DNA from: Desarmillaria ectypa
Taxonomy: Eukaryota > Basidiomycota > Agaricomycetes > Agaricales > Physalacriaceae
Assembly (NCBI GenBank): GCA_030407005.1
Contig: JAUDYN010000006.1
Location: forward strand, 3,702,150 to 3,766,149
Length of the DNA: 64,000 nt
Direction: 5' to 3'
Positions within the stretch are counted from its first letter, which is position 1, and each line of letters starts with the position of its first letter. This document shows, one piece after another, positions 13,090 through 25,563 of this stretch. Made by a program: the position numbers and the translations under genes. A model generated the notes under the pieces. The model was given only the letters and a program-made list of their open reading frames with translations, did no database searches and was not told where the DNA came from.

Positions 13090-13850
13090 AAGGAATACGG
13101 ACCGATTATCGCGCCGACGCGTGAATGGCGTGAGAACTATCAGTGTACCGACGGAAGCGTCCATTTCATTTTAGGATTTGGACTTGTCGATAAGGTGCGA
13201 GTCCCTCTCTGTCTTTCTTCTATACCACCACCACCATATCTATATCCTACCCGTCCGCTGAAACAAAACCGAAAATTGATACTAAAAGCAGTGCCACCAG
13301 AACCTCGTTCACGGTCAGCGGTTGATCACGACTCTTATTTGAAAGGGTACGGGGAACAATGCAAAGGACCTGGTGTGTGCTATCTTTCTGACCTTGTTCT
13401 CTCGATAATATGTTTTTAGACTTATCTGTTTCTCAATAGCCGAGCATGGAGAGAAAAGCAAACAAGGAGAGCGAATCGCCGAACTACTAAAATGGTAAAT
13501 CTCCCCTTTATCGCGTATCTTCCATCACGTCAGCCTTCTTTGACACATCGTTGTTGTCTGGTCACCTTAATACGTATTCGTATTATCGAGGAGAGTAGCA
13601 TATTATTGAGTTGTATTCGCTGAAGAATCTCGAGAACTTTTCTCACCACGCCACGACATCTGCGGGCACGAATTTCGGCCAGGTACATGTTGATGAAATT
13701 GGCCTCGTCTTGGCCTAACCTCCGGACTGTGAGTATGTTCGAATGGCATGTACTGAAAAAGTCGTCGACTAACTATATCCTGCTGGGGATATGAACCGTA
13801 GCGAAGAGTTCGATTCTCTGTACCTGAATGTCATCCTTGAATAGCTCTTT
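13090..13850. repeat. dispersed repeat, diverged partner near 44.09-44.6 kb
   Basis: Several short blocks occur in the same order here and near 44.09-44.6 kb. They are GCGTCCATTTCATTT followed by GGATTTG (13156 and 44096), CCTCGTTCA followed by GTCAGCGG (about 13303 and 44235), and GTCGACTAACTATATC (about 13765 and 44555). The copies are too diverged to define ends. A 115-codon open frame at 13072-13419 overlaps part of it but has no known domain. It may be a relic of a duplicated locus or an unknown element. Confidence 0.45.
13762..13832 (+). pseudogene. tRNA-Glu-like relic (3' half)
   Basis: The end of this segment, GTAGCGAAGAGTTCGATTC and onwards, aligns with the 3' half of the tRNA-Glu at 43945-44036. 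It keeps the T-loop/B-box (GTTCGATTC) and an imperfect acceptor end, and a T-rich run follows at about 13850. The 5' half is not convincing. It belongs to a run of four similar relics. Confidence 0.4.
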
Positions 13851-14000
13851 TTTTGACGTCCTACGTCCAGTGCCGGCAGTCCATGAAAAAGGTGATAAAC
13901 AGGGCTCTAGTATTGTATCACCCTCCCTTATATTCTCTTATATTCTGAACGGAATTCCATTTTGAGAACGTTATTGTCCCTGGTATTCTCGCAGCCACGA

Positions 14001-14078
14001 AGAGATCTGTGTTCAGATAAGGTATGGTTTTCAGTCTTTCTGTTTGACTGGAAGGGTTCGATTCCCTCCATTGCATAC
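14001..14078 (+). pseudogene. tRNA-like relic
   Basis: Contains AGGGTTCGATTCCCT, a perfect T-stem/loop with a B-box, preceded by a degenerate GATAAGGTATGG that resembles the start of the tRNA-Glu. No full cloverleaf can be folded. A T-run follows near 14140. Considered a decayed tRNA copy. Confidence 0.35.
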
Positions 14079-14451
14079 GCAGTCTCTCGTAGTTATTATT
14101 ATTTTGACACGTAGCCGTTTGGTGGCTTTGAAAGATCTGGTTTTTTTTGGGCCCTCTCGCGTAGGGATCCTTCCCGTTCTGAAGTATTCATAATTGGGAG
14201 CTTGGAAGCAGAATCATAGGCATCAGGTTTGGAAGTGGGTGCGAGCTCATGAGGAGTTAAGCTCTGGGTCATGTGTCTGAAGACTTGTGGTAAATAGATA
14301 AGAAAGTTCGCATGAAATTCAGGATTGACATTGATATAGGTATACGATGCTCTGTTTGGAGGCGGGGGGGAGACGATGGGAGTTGTAAAAGGAACTAACC
14401 TGGCGGAATCTGGTCTGGTCCTTAGTTTATATCCCCAAAATTACAGGAGGC

Positions 14452-14546
14452 TCAGATATGATGTAATGGCTAACATTACCGCCTTTCATGCACGGCTGAA
14501 TGCTATCTCTACGCGGTAGCTCGCGGTTCGATTCCCCGTATCCGAA
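14452..14546 (+). pseudogene. tRNA-Glu(UUC), degenerate copy with intron
   Basis: This copy aligns end to end with the tRNA-Glu at 43945-44036 on the other strand. The anticodon stem ACCGC/GCGGT is perfect, the anticodon is TTC, and a ~20-nt insert sits at the usual intron position just 3' of the anticodon. The acceptor stem has an A-C mismatch at pair 3, and the T stem has a C-C mismatch. Two of the three substitutions in the 5' part are C-to-T changes at CpG. A T7 run follows at about 14571, as a Pol III terminator would. The two stem mismatches make function doubtful, though not excluded. Confidence 0.55.
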
Positions 14547-15159
14547 GTGGTGCGGTGCAAAATAGATATTTTTTTACACCCGAATTATCTGTTTGCTGCT
14601 CCCTTTGGTCCACCACTCGCGTATGGGAAAAGATATTCGTTGTATGTCCTACATTTGATTTATCTTTCATTGCAATGCTAATTGTGGAAGGCTGCCTGGG
14701 TGCGTCTGCTGTTTGAAAAACTTGATATGGCTTGGATTATAATCTTTGGTGCACGTTTTTGAAGGTGCATGAAATGTTCCATTGATTTTCCTTACTCGCT
14801 CGTCTGAGATACTTGAGATTAGTGTAACGAATACAGGCTCGAGATCTTATTATGGAATATCTTTTTGTGAAGGTGAGAATGTTGAATTCTCAGGCCTCTG
14901 CGATAGTCGCCGCTTCTGATGTCAACTTTTGGGATCGCTTTTATGGTGGCCGATGGTAGGATGTGGAAAGAAAATCCAAAATAAAATGGATGTGTCTTTC
15001 AGTACACATGACTGTAGATTATTATAATTGTAGACTCTCGCAGAAACTGTTACAAAAAATGCGGTGTCTTCGGTGAGATTGGAGATTCCTCGTTTCTAGC
15101 TTGGCTGTTTCTGGACACATACTCAAGGAATGGGTAATTCCTGCTGTACATATACCCTA

Positions 15160-15227
15160 CTAATATAGTATGATGGCTACATTTACTGCTGGATGCGGTA
15201 CTTCGAGGTTCGATTCTCTCTATCTGG
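15160..15227 (+). pseudogene. tRNA-Glu-like relic
   Basis: TATGATGGCTACATTTACTG resembles the D-arm region of the tRNA-Glu. GATGCGGTACTTCGAGGTTC and the following bases resemble its 3' half with the B-box. The acceptor arms no longer pair. It is the last of the four relics between 13.8 and 15.2 kb. Confidence 0.4.
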
Positions 15228-15259
15228 TCATGGATAACCGAACCAGCATTTTTCCCCAC

Positions 15260-16790
15260 GTACCTGACTTACTTTAGCGGTTCCTTTATTTTTCCCCTGA
15301 TCGTGCTCCTATCTCGTATTTGTCAACTAGGTGCCCAATCTATGAGAACTGTCTATAATTATTCTTGCTATCATAGTCTTCTTGCTGGCAGCCGTTAACG
15401 GCAGTCTATCCAAACAATGATCATTTTTGAAGGTTTCAACTTGGGGCGAGTGCACGAAGCGGGCTTAGTGATTGCAAGTTAAATGTATCTGAATTACCGA
15501 GTTCAGATTTAGACGAATAACGAGAGCATAGTATCCTTGTTAAACCAAGAAGACATCGTTTTACATCCTTTCAGCGCAGTCCTGGGAGGTGATTTTAGAG
15601 AAGATGATAGAAAATGTCCAAGGATCGGGAGGATATTTCCGCAGTTGAAAATTGGAGATATCCGTTCCACTTCGATTTTCCCAGCTCCGTTCGCATGAGG
15701 CTTGACCCGAATCATCACAGTGGCACCAACTTTGCATTGGCAAGTCTCTCATCCAGCCGCAGGCAACATTCAGCTAATGAAGAAGAGAAACAAGGAAGTG
15801 TACCGTTGACAACCTTGAACGCAAGTGCATGCGAAGTGGAACTCTTGGAAGCATGTCTTGAGACTCGTAAGGACGTCCCTACCCATGAGATAACCTGAGA
15901 AATCCTAAACAGTTTCCGCAAGCCTGAGTATAAAGCACTTGAAAATTGAAGGGAGTCGCGAGCGATGTTGTCAGTAGCGAGAGAACTTGAAGCTGGTTCA
16001 GCAGAATACCGCCCAGTGCTTGCTCCCGATGATAATAAGTAACTGGCGTTGTATGAGACCTGTTATTGGACCCTTATAGTGAGCAAGCGAAGAAATTATC
16101 TCTAGTTCTAGCGACTGCTCGACAAGTTCCCTTCGTTTCGCGACAAGTCTCGGAATAAGAGGAATCACGTCGTTGTGGATGATTTTGAGGCAGGCATAGC
16201 TATGTGGAATGCCGGGCAAGGGGGTGCCGAAACCGACATGATCAATGATGGCCAGTTTCTTTCTCGACGAATCCAAATGCAGACGAACGCAAGAGGAACA
16301 TCCAGTAGCATCCACGATTATGTGCACCCTCCATGCCTCATTAAAATTGAGCGTGTACAACCAGTGCATGTTTGGAAGTTTCCATATAGTAAGTCGGCCT
16401 GCTTCTTTTCGAATGCGACATCCTTAAAAGTTCACCTATCGTTCATGAATCATCGACATACGTGTCCATTTAGTTTCATAAAGCTCCCATTTGACATATG
16501 ACATGTACCGTAGAGGTGAAAACACTCTTAAACCTCCTTTCCAGCATGTTACATCAGTTCTGCTACAGCAATTCCCTGGACTTCAACCGTCAGTCATGGC
16601 CCGGTATTGACGCTGTGCACGAGTAAAACCACCACCAACTCGTTCTTGTTTCTTTACTTGCCCAATATTCTTAGTGGTCATACTCTCCGGCCTAAAGCTT
16701 GAGCTGATAGGCTTCTTGATACAATCTAGTGTCGAGTTCTGATATATCAATGACAGTGACGAAACAGACAACAGAACAGTAAGGCCCCAT
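15260..16790. other. intergenic, nothing recognised
   Basis: Open frames of up to 108 codons occur at 15614-15898 and 16175-16501 (+), but neither carries a recognisable motif or convincing exon context. No repeat was noticed. Confidence 0.4.
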
Positions 16791-16799
16791 TGATACATC

Positions 16800-18100
16800 C
16801 ACACCCTTCTCTCTCACACAAGATCTCTCTCCACACTAGCCTCATCTCCGCAGATATTACCATGGTCATAATCTGGAGCGTTGCGGGACATAGCCGCAAT
16901 TCAAATTGCACAAACTTCAACGTTTATTTCACACGTGAGCTCCCTCAGAATGTCACTTGGATTATGATTAATAGGATTAATAGTACCTTTGAGCGAACAC
17001 ATTTTCCTGAACACTGGTGGTAGCCCTGATTCTAATAACACACCCTCTGATCCGACAGTAAACTGGAACGCTACTGCGAATGCCTAAGACTACCCGTGTA
17101 CCAGTACCCCCTCCCCCCATTTATATCAATGCACTATTCATATCATTATATCATAGTGGAATAACGCCGCGCAAGTCTCTGGTATCATCCTTTTGATCGG
17201 TTTGTGCTCTAATTTCCAGGACTTTGTTTGAATGCGAGTCGCCTGATTTGCTAAACCAGTTGTCTCTCGTACATATTTGCTATCGCCCAAAGTGCATCAA
17301 ACAACGACACTATCTCACTCATCCTTGATTCTACCCTCAGGGTTAGCTGTGTCAGCTTCTTCATAACCTTACGGTTCTCTTCCTGAGAAAATTTTACTTT
17401 AGTGACCTTGAGATCACAACCGAATTCATAAGCAAAGGAATTTTCTTTCCAGGTGTACATCATTTATATGAGGGTTACTCTGCAACGTAGTACTGTCCTG
17501 AAAGTGTACTGCATCATCATCACAGTTACACTTTGTTCGCATTTCTCTCTCTCATGCTCTAGTTTTACGTGCTCACCCCTTTGTTTTACGGAAAAGGTTG
17601 GTCGCTTGTATGATATGTGTCATCGTGATCACAACTGCAGTATGTGGGTTCCGACAACGAAACGAAATCTTCGTAGTACCCATTGGGACTGCATTTGACT
17701 TCACCTAACTGCGTTTTTCCGTTCCTGGAACTCCCAAGGGTTTTGGTACTGTCCATCTGTTTCCTCCCTAGTGCATGAACTCAAGGGACCACTCTTGATT
17801 CGTAATCGTTTCATCGATTTGTTGTTACTTACCTTAAACTCTCAATAAGTAGAATTTTTGCGGAATACTACCATGCCTTGCCATTTTATGTGTTTCTGTG
17901 AGTCCCTTGTTACAACATCAAGTTTTTGTGGTCGGGTAGCGGTTACATGGTCACAAAATGGTCTGCAATGTTGGTCGGGTTCTACATATTCGCTGACCCA
18001 GGTTTCTCGTGATAAGCTCACCTGGGCTAGTCTTGGTATGTATTTTATCAGTATGATATTATAGTGGCATAGATACTGATGAACTCATAGTGGATGCACT
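16800..18100 (+). pseudogene. decayed DUF4436-family membrane-protein gene (copy 1)
   Basis: Blocks of this region line up in order with the DUF4436 copy at 32.4-34.1 kb. At 16830-16960 the LISADITMVIIWSV block and its NCTNFNVYF continuation match the VSAD...EWF and DCAEVNIFF parts. At 17456-17520 IYMRVTLQRSTVLKVYC matches IYVTLRRSTLAIAYC. At about 17640-17735 the DNA for the RQRNEIVVVPIG and PGAPEGFG segments is recognisable but shifted. At 17852-17910 the exon after CAG/TAG resembles the DFVGLLPC exon. Frames change repeatedly and stops intervene, so it is a pseudogene. The DUF4436 family comprises fungal integral membrane proteins of unknown function. Confidence 0.55.
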
Positions 18101-18561
18101 AGAAGTCAAGCATTGCGCACCGAAGTTCTGGGTATTTGCCACAAGCTCAATCACGCGTATGCTGAAGCTATCAAAGAATGTACCTCGACTACTATATGCC
18201 GACTGTTTTAGAACCATATAAAGTACGCTGTGTATTCTTCTCCGTTATTGCATTTCTAGAAAACGTTAAAGAACGCGATATTATTTGCCCTATGATATGA
18301 GTATCAATTTAGTTTAGTCGTTATTAATGGTAGCATGTGGATTTAACACCAAAACATTGGTGTTTGATATTTACGAGGAATGAACACTTCGAAGCTGCTT
18401 GTTGTACTAGTGTTGGCACAAAATTGAAAGTAAAAGTTGTCGGTCCGACACGAATTTCAATTTCGGTGACGTGTCGCACGTGGGTTCTTTAGGGCAGGGC
18501 GAAATCACACGGCGTCGGACGTGTCGACCGGCGTCCTATTGCACGAATTACTTCCACCACG

Positions 18562-21500
18562 ATGAAACTAAAGGAGATCCACAGGACCTCGACGTTTACC
18601 TGGTCTCCGACTTCCTCTCTTCCTCTCATAGCGACAGGCACGGTCGCCGGTGCCCTCGACGAGTCCTTCAGCAACGAAAGCCAGCTCGAAATCTGGGCGC
18701 CCAATTTTCTGGACAAGAATGAATTTGACTTGGGGATAGAGGGACAGTCTGGACCGAAAGGCTCTGTGAAGGATACATCGAGGTAAGGCGGATCGTTGCT
18801 GTGCTGCTGGGTGGATGCTGATGCAGCCAAATACAGGTTCAACCGGTTGACATGGGGGTACGTCGACAGTAGTCGACCACGGGGTGTCATTGCGGCTGGT
18901 ATGGAGAACGGCGAGCTCGCGCTGTGGGATCCGGCGAAGATTCTTGCCGGTGCTGGGTGCGTCGCTGTGGTGTAGCCTTTTTTTCTCTGTTCTCTGAGCG
19001 CGTCCTACAGCTCCAGCGAGTCCCTCATCCTGCGGAATACGAACCACACCGGGCCGGTCAGAGCCTTGGACTTTAACCCGCTGCAGACTCACCTCTTGTC
19101 GTCCGGTGCCGTTAATGGAGAGGTTCGTAGTCGTCGTTTGATGTAGCTGCTTTCGCTCTGACCTTGGTGCAGGTCTGTATATGGGATCTCAAGGACCCTA
19201 CGAAGCCGTATGCCCCGACGCCTGGATCTAGGAGTACGAAGTTGGACGAGATTACGTCGGTTGCATGGAATCAGCAAGTTCCGTATGTACTTGCAGGAGC
19301 GAGCACGACGGGCTATACTGTCGTTTGGGATCTCAGAGGGAAACGGGAGGTCGTCGCTCTGGCGTACGGAGGTGGAGCCGGAACGCTTGCAGGCCAAGTC
19401 AGCGCGACGAATGGTCTTGCTGTTGGTGGACGGAGAGGGATGAGCGCCATCGCCTGGCATCCAGATAACGTGCGTCCTATCGCTGCATCTCCGACAATGT
19501 GCTCACTCTATCATTCAGGCTACCAGACTTGTTACGGCATCCGAAGATGATTCTTCTCCTATCATCATGGTCTGGGACCTTCGTAACGCGCGCGCTCCGG
19601 AGAAAATTCTTACTGGCCACGAGAAGGGTGTCCTGTCTCTGTCTTGGTGCAAGCAAGACGCTGATATGCTCTTGTCTTGTGGTAAGGATAACAGGGCGCT
19701 TTGCTGGAATCCCCAGACGTCTGAGATTATTGGCGAGCTCCCGAGCGCGTCGAACTGGGCGTTCCAAGTCGAATGGTGTCCTCGTAATCCTGACCTCCTC
19801 GCTACTGCCTTCTTCGATGGTACTGTTGGTATTCATTCTATCCAATCGACCAATGAGCCAGCAGCTACAGCTGTTCCTGCACCAGCTGGTGCCGATATAT
19901 TTGATTCCACCGGGTATTCGCAGACCCAAGGTGGTACCCTTTCCTTGAAGCAGCCCCCCAAATGGCTGAGATGCCCGGTATCCAGCTCTTTCGGCTTTGG
20001 CGGCAAGCTAGTGTCGGTATCTAACCTTCCCTCTGCGCAAGGGAAGCACCAGAGTGCTGTCGTCCATCTCCGTAAAGTTGTTACTGAGCAGGAGCTAGTT
20101 GAACAAGCTACCAAGTTGAAGGCTGCCATCGAAGGAGACTCGTTGAAGTCCTTTGCACAGGAGAAGGCAGATGCGGCGCCTGACGAGCAAGAGGCTTGGA
20201 AAGCGTTGTTGAGTCTCTTCCAAGCGGACTCTCGAGATGAGCTGGTGACCCTTTTAGGGTTTTCAAAGGCAGACATTGCATCTCGCGTTGCGGAGGCGGT
20301 GGAGAAACTCAAGGTCGCCAAGCAGTCGTTGGAGGAAGAGGTGGAGACTGAAGAAGAAGATAGCGAGCTGAAGCCTCACGAACCTGTTGTTTCGTTCGCT
20401 GAAGAACACACTTTCCACGTTGCTAGCGACGACGATCCTTTTGGAGGAGCGGTCGAAAAGACACCTTCGGAGATCAGTGCCGACGCTACCTCGGATGGTA
20501 ATCGTCTTGCTGATGCAGAGTCTACTACGACGGCGCCTTCTCTGTTTGGAGACGATGGTCCAGGAATGGCTCAGCGGGACGTTGCAGGTGCCGACTTTTT
20601 CAGCAGTATAGGTCTGTCGGGAGAAAGTGTACCTCCTATTGATGTACCACATACGAACTACGGTATCGACTCATCGGTTGCTGCGACCATTGGTTCTGGA
20701 CCTTCATCTGTGACGTCTGAGACATCCAAGAGCAACACCTTCAAGATCTATCCCGCGGACGAGTCGGAGACTGATCGTCTGGTCACCAAGGCCGTCGTCC
20801 TTGGCGACTTTGAGTCTGCGGTATCGTTGTGTCTCTCTTCGGACCGGTTTGCGGATGCTATCCTTCTCGCTGCGAGAGGAGGTCCGGAGCTTTTGCAGCA
20901 GACCCAAAAGACGTACTTTGAACGTCGTACGAACACTTATCCCTACCTCCGACTTTTCCAGTCCATCGTCACCAATGACTTGTCTGATATTGTTCATAAT
21001 GCCGACCTCCAGGAGTGGCAAGAGATCTTTGTTGTTATTTGTACGTTTGCGAGCAAGGAAGAGTTTTCGGGTCTCGCTGAGCAGCTTGGTCGGAGGTTGG
21101 AGTTCCAGTTTGCGGTGTCTAACGCGTCGGAGGATCTTGACCAGGCATCTCAGTTCCGCAAGTATGCTATCTTGACGTATTTGGCTGCGGTGAGGTTGGA
21201 GCGGATTGCTAGTATTTGGACGGAGGAGATGGTTGAGCAGGAGTCGGGGCTTTTGGCGGACGGGAAGCATCAGGGAGATTCGTATTATACGGTGCATGCT
21301 CAGGCGCTGCAGTCTTTTATCGAAAAGGTTACGGTCTTCCGGTCGGCTACGAAGTATGTCGACGGCGACCTCCAGCGGCAGGACTCAGATATCAAGACGT
21401 TCAAACTTGCGAATCTGTATGATCGGTACTTTGAGTATGCGGGACTTCTTGCGTCGCAGGGTTTGGTGGAGGAGGCGAAGGTGTTTTTGAAGCTGACGCC

Positions 21501-23021
21501 TAGTGATTATAAGGGGCCTGGTTGTGGCATTCGGGAGAGGTTGCTCATGACGAGAACGGGGACAGAGCCTGCGGGGATGAATACGGTCAAGATGGGTACA
21601 AAGGCTCTTCCTGCACAGCCTACTGTCCCCGCTGTGTATCCGTCGTTTGCTGCCCCTTCTCAACCGGCGGCTTCTCCTTATACGTCGTCTCCGTTCTCTG
21701 CAGCGACGACGGGTGCTTCTCCGTATGCGCCTTATGCGCCTTCTGTTCCTGCTCCTGCTCCTGCGAATCCTGCGTATGCGCCTCCATTTAGTGTAGGAGT
21801 TCCTGCTCCAGGGTTCAATCAAGGACAATCGCTTACGCAACCACCGCATCTCCGTGCAGCTCCCCCTCCCCGTCAGCCTCCTGCTCCTCTCCCTCCTCCT
21901 CCGAAGCGTACGGAAAACAGCGGATGGAACGATGCACCACCCGTGGTTGGGAACCCTCGGAGCCCTGGCTCGTCTGTCCCGTCGAAGCCTGTCGCGATTA
22001 CCTCGCCGTTCCCCAACTCTACTCCGGAACCTACCCCTGGACCACACGGAGGACATGTCCCGCCTCCTCCACGGCCGGGTAGTGTTGGTGGGGTGAGAGC
22101 TCCGCCGCCGCCGCCTCATCGGGGAATGTATCCTCCTCCTGTGAGACCGTCATCTGGTGCGAACAGGATGACGTCTCCGCCTCCGCCTCCTCGATTGCCG
22201 ACGCCTAGCCAGTATGCGCCTGCTCCTAGGCAGACGCCTCCTCCGGGACAGTTTGGGCGTGTTCCGCAGCATCATGCTCCGCCGTATGTTCGTGCTACGC
22301 CTCCTCCGGGACAGGGATCGTATGCTCCGCCTCCTCCTGAGCGTGGGCCGGGGCCATATGGGCCTGCGCAGGGTGGTGCGTATGCGCCTCCTCCGAGTGT
22401 TCAAAGACAGCAGGCGCCATTGCCACCGCCACCGCCACCTGCAGGGCCTCCGTCGAGCGCGTCAAGTTCGTCTCGGGTAATAAAGGCGCCGCCTCCTGCA
22501 CCAAAATATCGTATGTGGGATATGATGTTGTTATTGATGGTTCTGATTGGTAATGTGTGTGTAGCTCCTGGTGATCGTACGCATATCCCGGATGACCTAC
22601 GACCTGCTTATGAGATTCTGTCGGCGCAGTTGAGCCATTTGAGACAGGTTACACCGGTATGGATTGATGTTTTTCTTTTTTTTCTATCTTATTTAGTGAG
22701 GCTGACGGGTGACGGTTTATTAGGCTATGCAAAAACGCCAGGTTGACGATGTTGAGAGGAGGGTTAGCCCGTTGTTTGATGCGTTGAATTGTGGGACCTT
22801 GTCGAAGGGTGTTGTCGATCAGTTGTTGGTGTTGACTAGGGGTGAGTGTTTTCTTGGTTAGTTGGTTAGTTTTGAGGTGCTGATGGGTTGGGTTAGCTAT
22901 GGAAGCTCGTGATAAGCCTGCTGCACTTGCTATCCATGTGGATTTGTTGACGAGGGGGTCGCAGACGGATGATATTGCGTTGTGGATGTCGGGGGTTAAG
23001 CAGTTGATTATGCGGTTGTAA
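18562..23021 (+). CDS. SEC31: SEC31, COPII outer-coat subunit
   Basis: Sec31 pairs with Sec13 to form the outer cage of COPII vesicles, which carry cargo from endoplasmic reticulum to Golgi. It also stimulates the Sar1 GTPase cycle. Eight exons fit: 18562-18782, 18837-18956, 19011-19122, 19173-19469, 19519-22510, 22565-22656, 22724-22841 and 22897-23021. They total 4077 nt (1358 residues), with introns of 48-67 nt. Residues 1 to about 340 are WD40 repeats ([42 protein letters not shown]). A helical ACE1-type domain lies around residues 650-930. A proline-rich linker follows at roughly 945-1245 (runs of PPPP, YAPP), the region that contacts Sec23. The last ~110 residues are the conserved helical C-terminus. 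The start is the first ATG in frame with the usual [13 protein letters not shown] opening. All junctions keep frame, so the gene looks functional. It is the one clear essential gene here. Confidence 0.95.
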
Positions 23022-25563
23022 GGGTAGGGTAGATGTGTTTTTTTTTTCTTCTTTAGAATGGATGACGATGAAAATGAATACCTTTTTTATGCGAGTGTGG
23101 GAGAAGGTTTGGCCGCTTCTGGGCACGTGGAATTTTGCGAGCTACGTTTGCGAGCTTGCGTTACCTTGCTTCTGCATTTGCGTTTGCGAGTGTGACATGA
23201 TCGAGTTTCCTTCAAGTCCTGGATGCCTATCCTGATTTTCGAAAGAGTTGCAAGCCCGTCAACTGTGTGTTGTAGATCCCATTTCGATACTTGGTGGTCC
23301 CTCGATGATAGGGAGCACCTCAAGAGGTACAGCCAAAATCAGAAACTGATCGGCCATCGAAGAACCTGATTCGGAACACTCGCTCTACCATCACGTCTGC
23401 ATCGTTTCCATACGTTGTGCTGCTAGCTCTTCATTGGATTTCTAAAGTTCATCTCCGCTACTAGGAGGTCTCTTACTCCATAATAGCTGGCGTGTCCATT
23501 TCTAGTCACAAGGGTCTGAGCTTAAGTCTGACGCAAAATATTGGCGAACCTTCGCGATTACAATTACATTGGCTAGCAGGAATCGGTTTGAATGATACAT
23601 TTCTTTATGTCCCTAGTCTAACCTGGTGAATGGAACATGTCAACACCCCTCCCAGCCCCAGTACTGAGCATACCAATGACTGGGATGCTGTGGACATGTA
23701 CCATGCAACTCTCAGCAGAAGGAAGAGATTCCCCAAGAAAATTGAGGACCTTGGCCGACTGCAACCACTTCCCCATATCCTCCGAGTCTTTTCAACTCCC
23801 TGACTCTATTATTACTACAAATATGAGTGATATGAAACCATACAGGATATTGACTATAGTTCACCTCCAACCTGGAGAAGGTTCATGGTCAGCACACAAA
23901 CCAGGAAATGATGGCTCATGAGTTGGGCCTATGACACAACTGAAGTAAGCACCCTAGACATGGATGAGGTTGGCCAACAATACCTTGGAGATGAACATGA
24001 CTTATAAGGAGGAACAGAGGAAAGCTGGGCTGATGTTGAAATAGTTGATAGCCAAGTTCACAGGAAGAATAGCAAAACAAGTAGAGTTGGAGGAGTACAG
24101 AGATGGGTAGTTGTTATACTGAGGCAGAGCCTCAGGAGGCAATAGATAGTTTTTGGTATAGCACTAAGTTCTATGTTTTGACTGCCTTTATGTTGGCATT
24201 TGTACTTGGAACAATATAAATTCATTTGTGTAGGATATAAAGGGCAGTAAATGGAGGACAGATGATGCAACGAAGGCCTATCATTGGGTTATGACTGGGA
24301 AGCTGCCTCTCGAATGATTCAGAATGAGAATGATTTCTGTGCTAGATCGGTCATACTTCTTTGTCAGTCGGGTCTGTACCTCGACGTCCGGTCCGTTCCT
24401 ATGAAAATACAAGGAGAGAATAAAGGTCTGGACAAGAAAGGCTTTTGATAGAAAGGGTCATCGTCATCGCCGTTGAAGAGTTAAAAGTGGATCAACCTCG
24501 TGCCGGATCGAACCCATAGGTGGAATAATATCGGTTCTGTCCCGGACAGGCACGACGGGTTAATCTTGGACCTGAACCGTTCATTGCAGGTTCATCCTTC
24601 GCAGTCTGTGATTCTACCTACCATTCCTGCATCGAGTTCTACGGTTTCAGTGCCTCCATGTGCCAACACGGTGTTACAGTGCTTCTCAGCTACATTATCT
24701 CAAATATCACTCTCGCCCTGGCTCGCTAACCCTCGTCGGCGCTCCATTGGAACGCAGAGGCAAACCGAATTCATAATCCGCGCCTAACCAGCTATCACAA
24801 CGCGAGCGCTTAAGGATGATGATATCACACAAACCTTGTTCTTTAAATGTTGGATCCCTGGTCAATGGGCAATCTCACAAGAGTCAGAGACGCATTCAGG
24901 AGACAGGAAATCGTGATACTTAATGTTAAATTGATGGTCGAACGAGGCCCTCCGGATTCGAAAAGCTGGAAGGGATTCAAGAGCATGGTACTTATATACG
25001 AGAGATTGCCTCCTGGACCTGACCGACTCAACGTTTCTGCATTTTTCTCTTATAGTTTCTGATGATGGCGAAAAACACTTGATCAATTGTCCTGGAACGC
25101 TCATCACGTAAATTTTCAAACCCATGTCGCTGGTTACTGAATTCCAACAAGACCATGGCGGATGAAAAAGCAAGCGACAGGAGTTAAACTGGAGTTGAAG
25201 GCAAATGTGACGGGCCTGTCACACACTTGCGAGGGAAGTGAGATCACTTGCGTTTTCAGATGAATGCATGCATAAATAAAGTGAATGCATGCGTTCATAT
25301 GTTTTGACTGGCGTTGGTTTTCGCATGAGAGTTTGGTGTGAACAGACCACCAGACCACCGATGGGGACCTCGTGCGTAGGTAATTTGATGTCTATTCAGT
25401 CTCAAACAATTATCTATCCTTAATATAGCACGCACTTATGATGGCATAAATTTATTAATAGGACCGCAAGTGAATGCATGCTCTCGCAAGTGTCACTCGC
25501 AAAATTCTCCTGGCCCTACAGCATGTCTTGATATACGATATATTCGCATAATGTCAACGAACA
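23022..25563. other. intergenic with a possible decayed coding relic at 23.64-24.06 kb
   Basis: Just after SEC31 there is a T-rich stretch (about 23038-23056) that may belong to its 3' UTR. At 23640-24060 the + strand has protein-like pieces (for example NDWDAVDMYHATLSRRKRFP) separated by stops, suggesting a dead element or gene that I cannot identify. A 71-codon open frame at 24847-25062 has no known motif. The rest shows nothing. Confidence 0.35.

Noticed and set aside
21385..22404. Arg-rich open frames on the minus strand opposite SEC31
   Set aside because: They are shadows of the proline-rich SEC31 exon (CCx codons read as Arg/Gly on the other strand).
23637..24060. Transposase-like coding relic downstream of SEC31
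   Set aside because: Protein-like fragments are present but match no transposase motif I can name and are interrupted by several stops. Left as an unassigned note.
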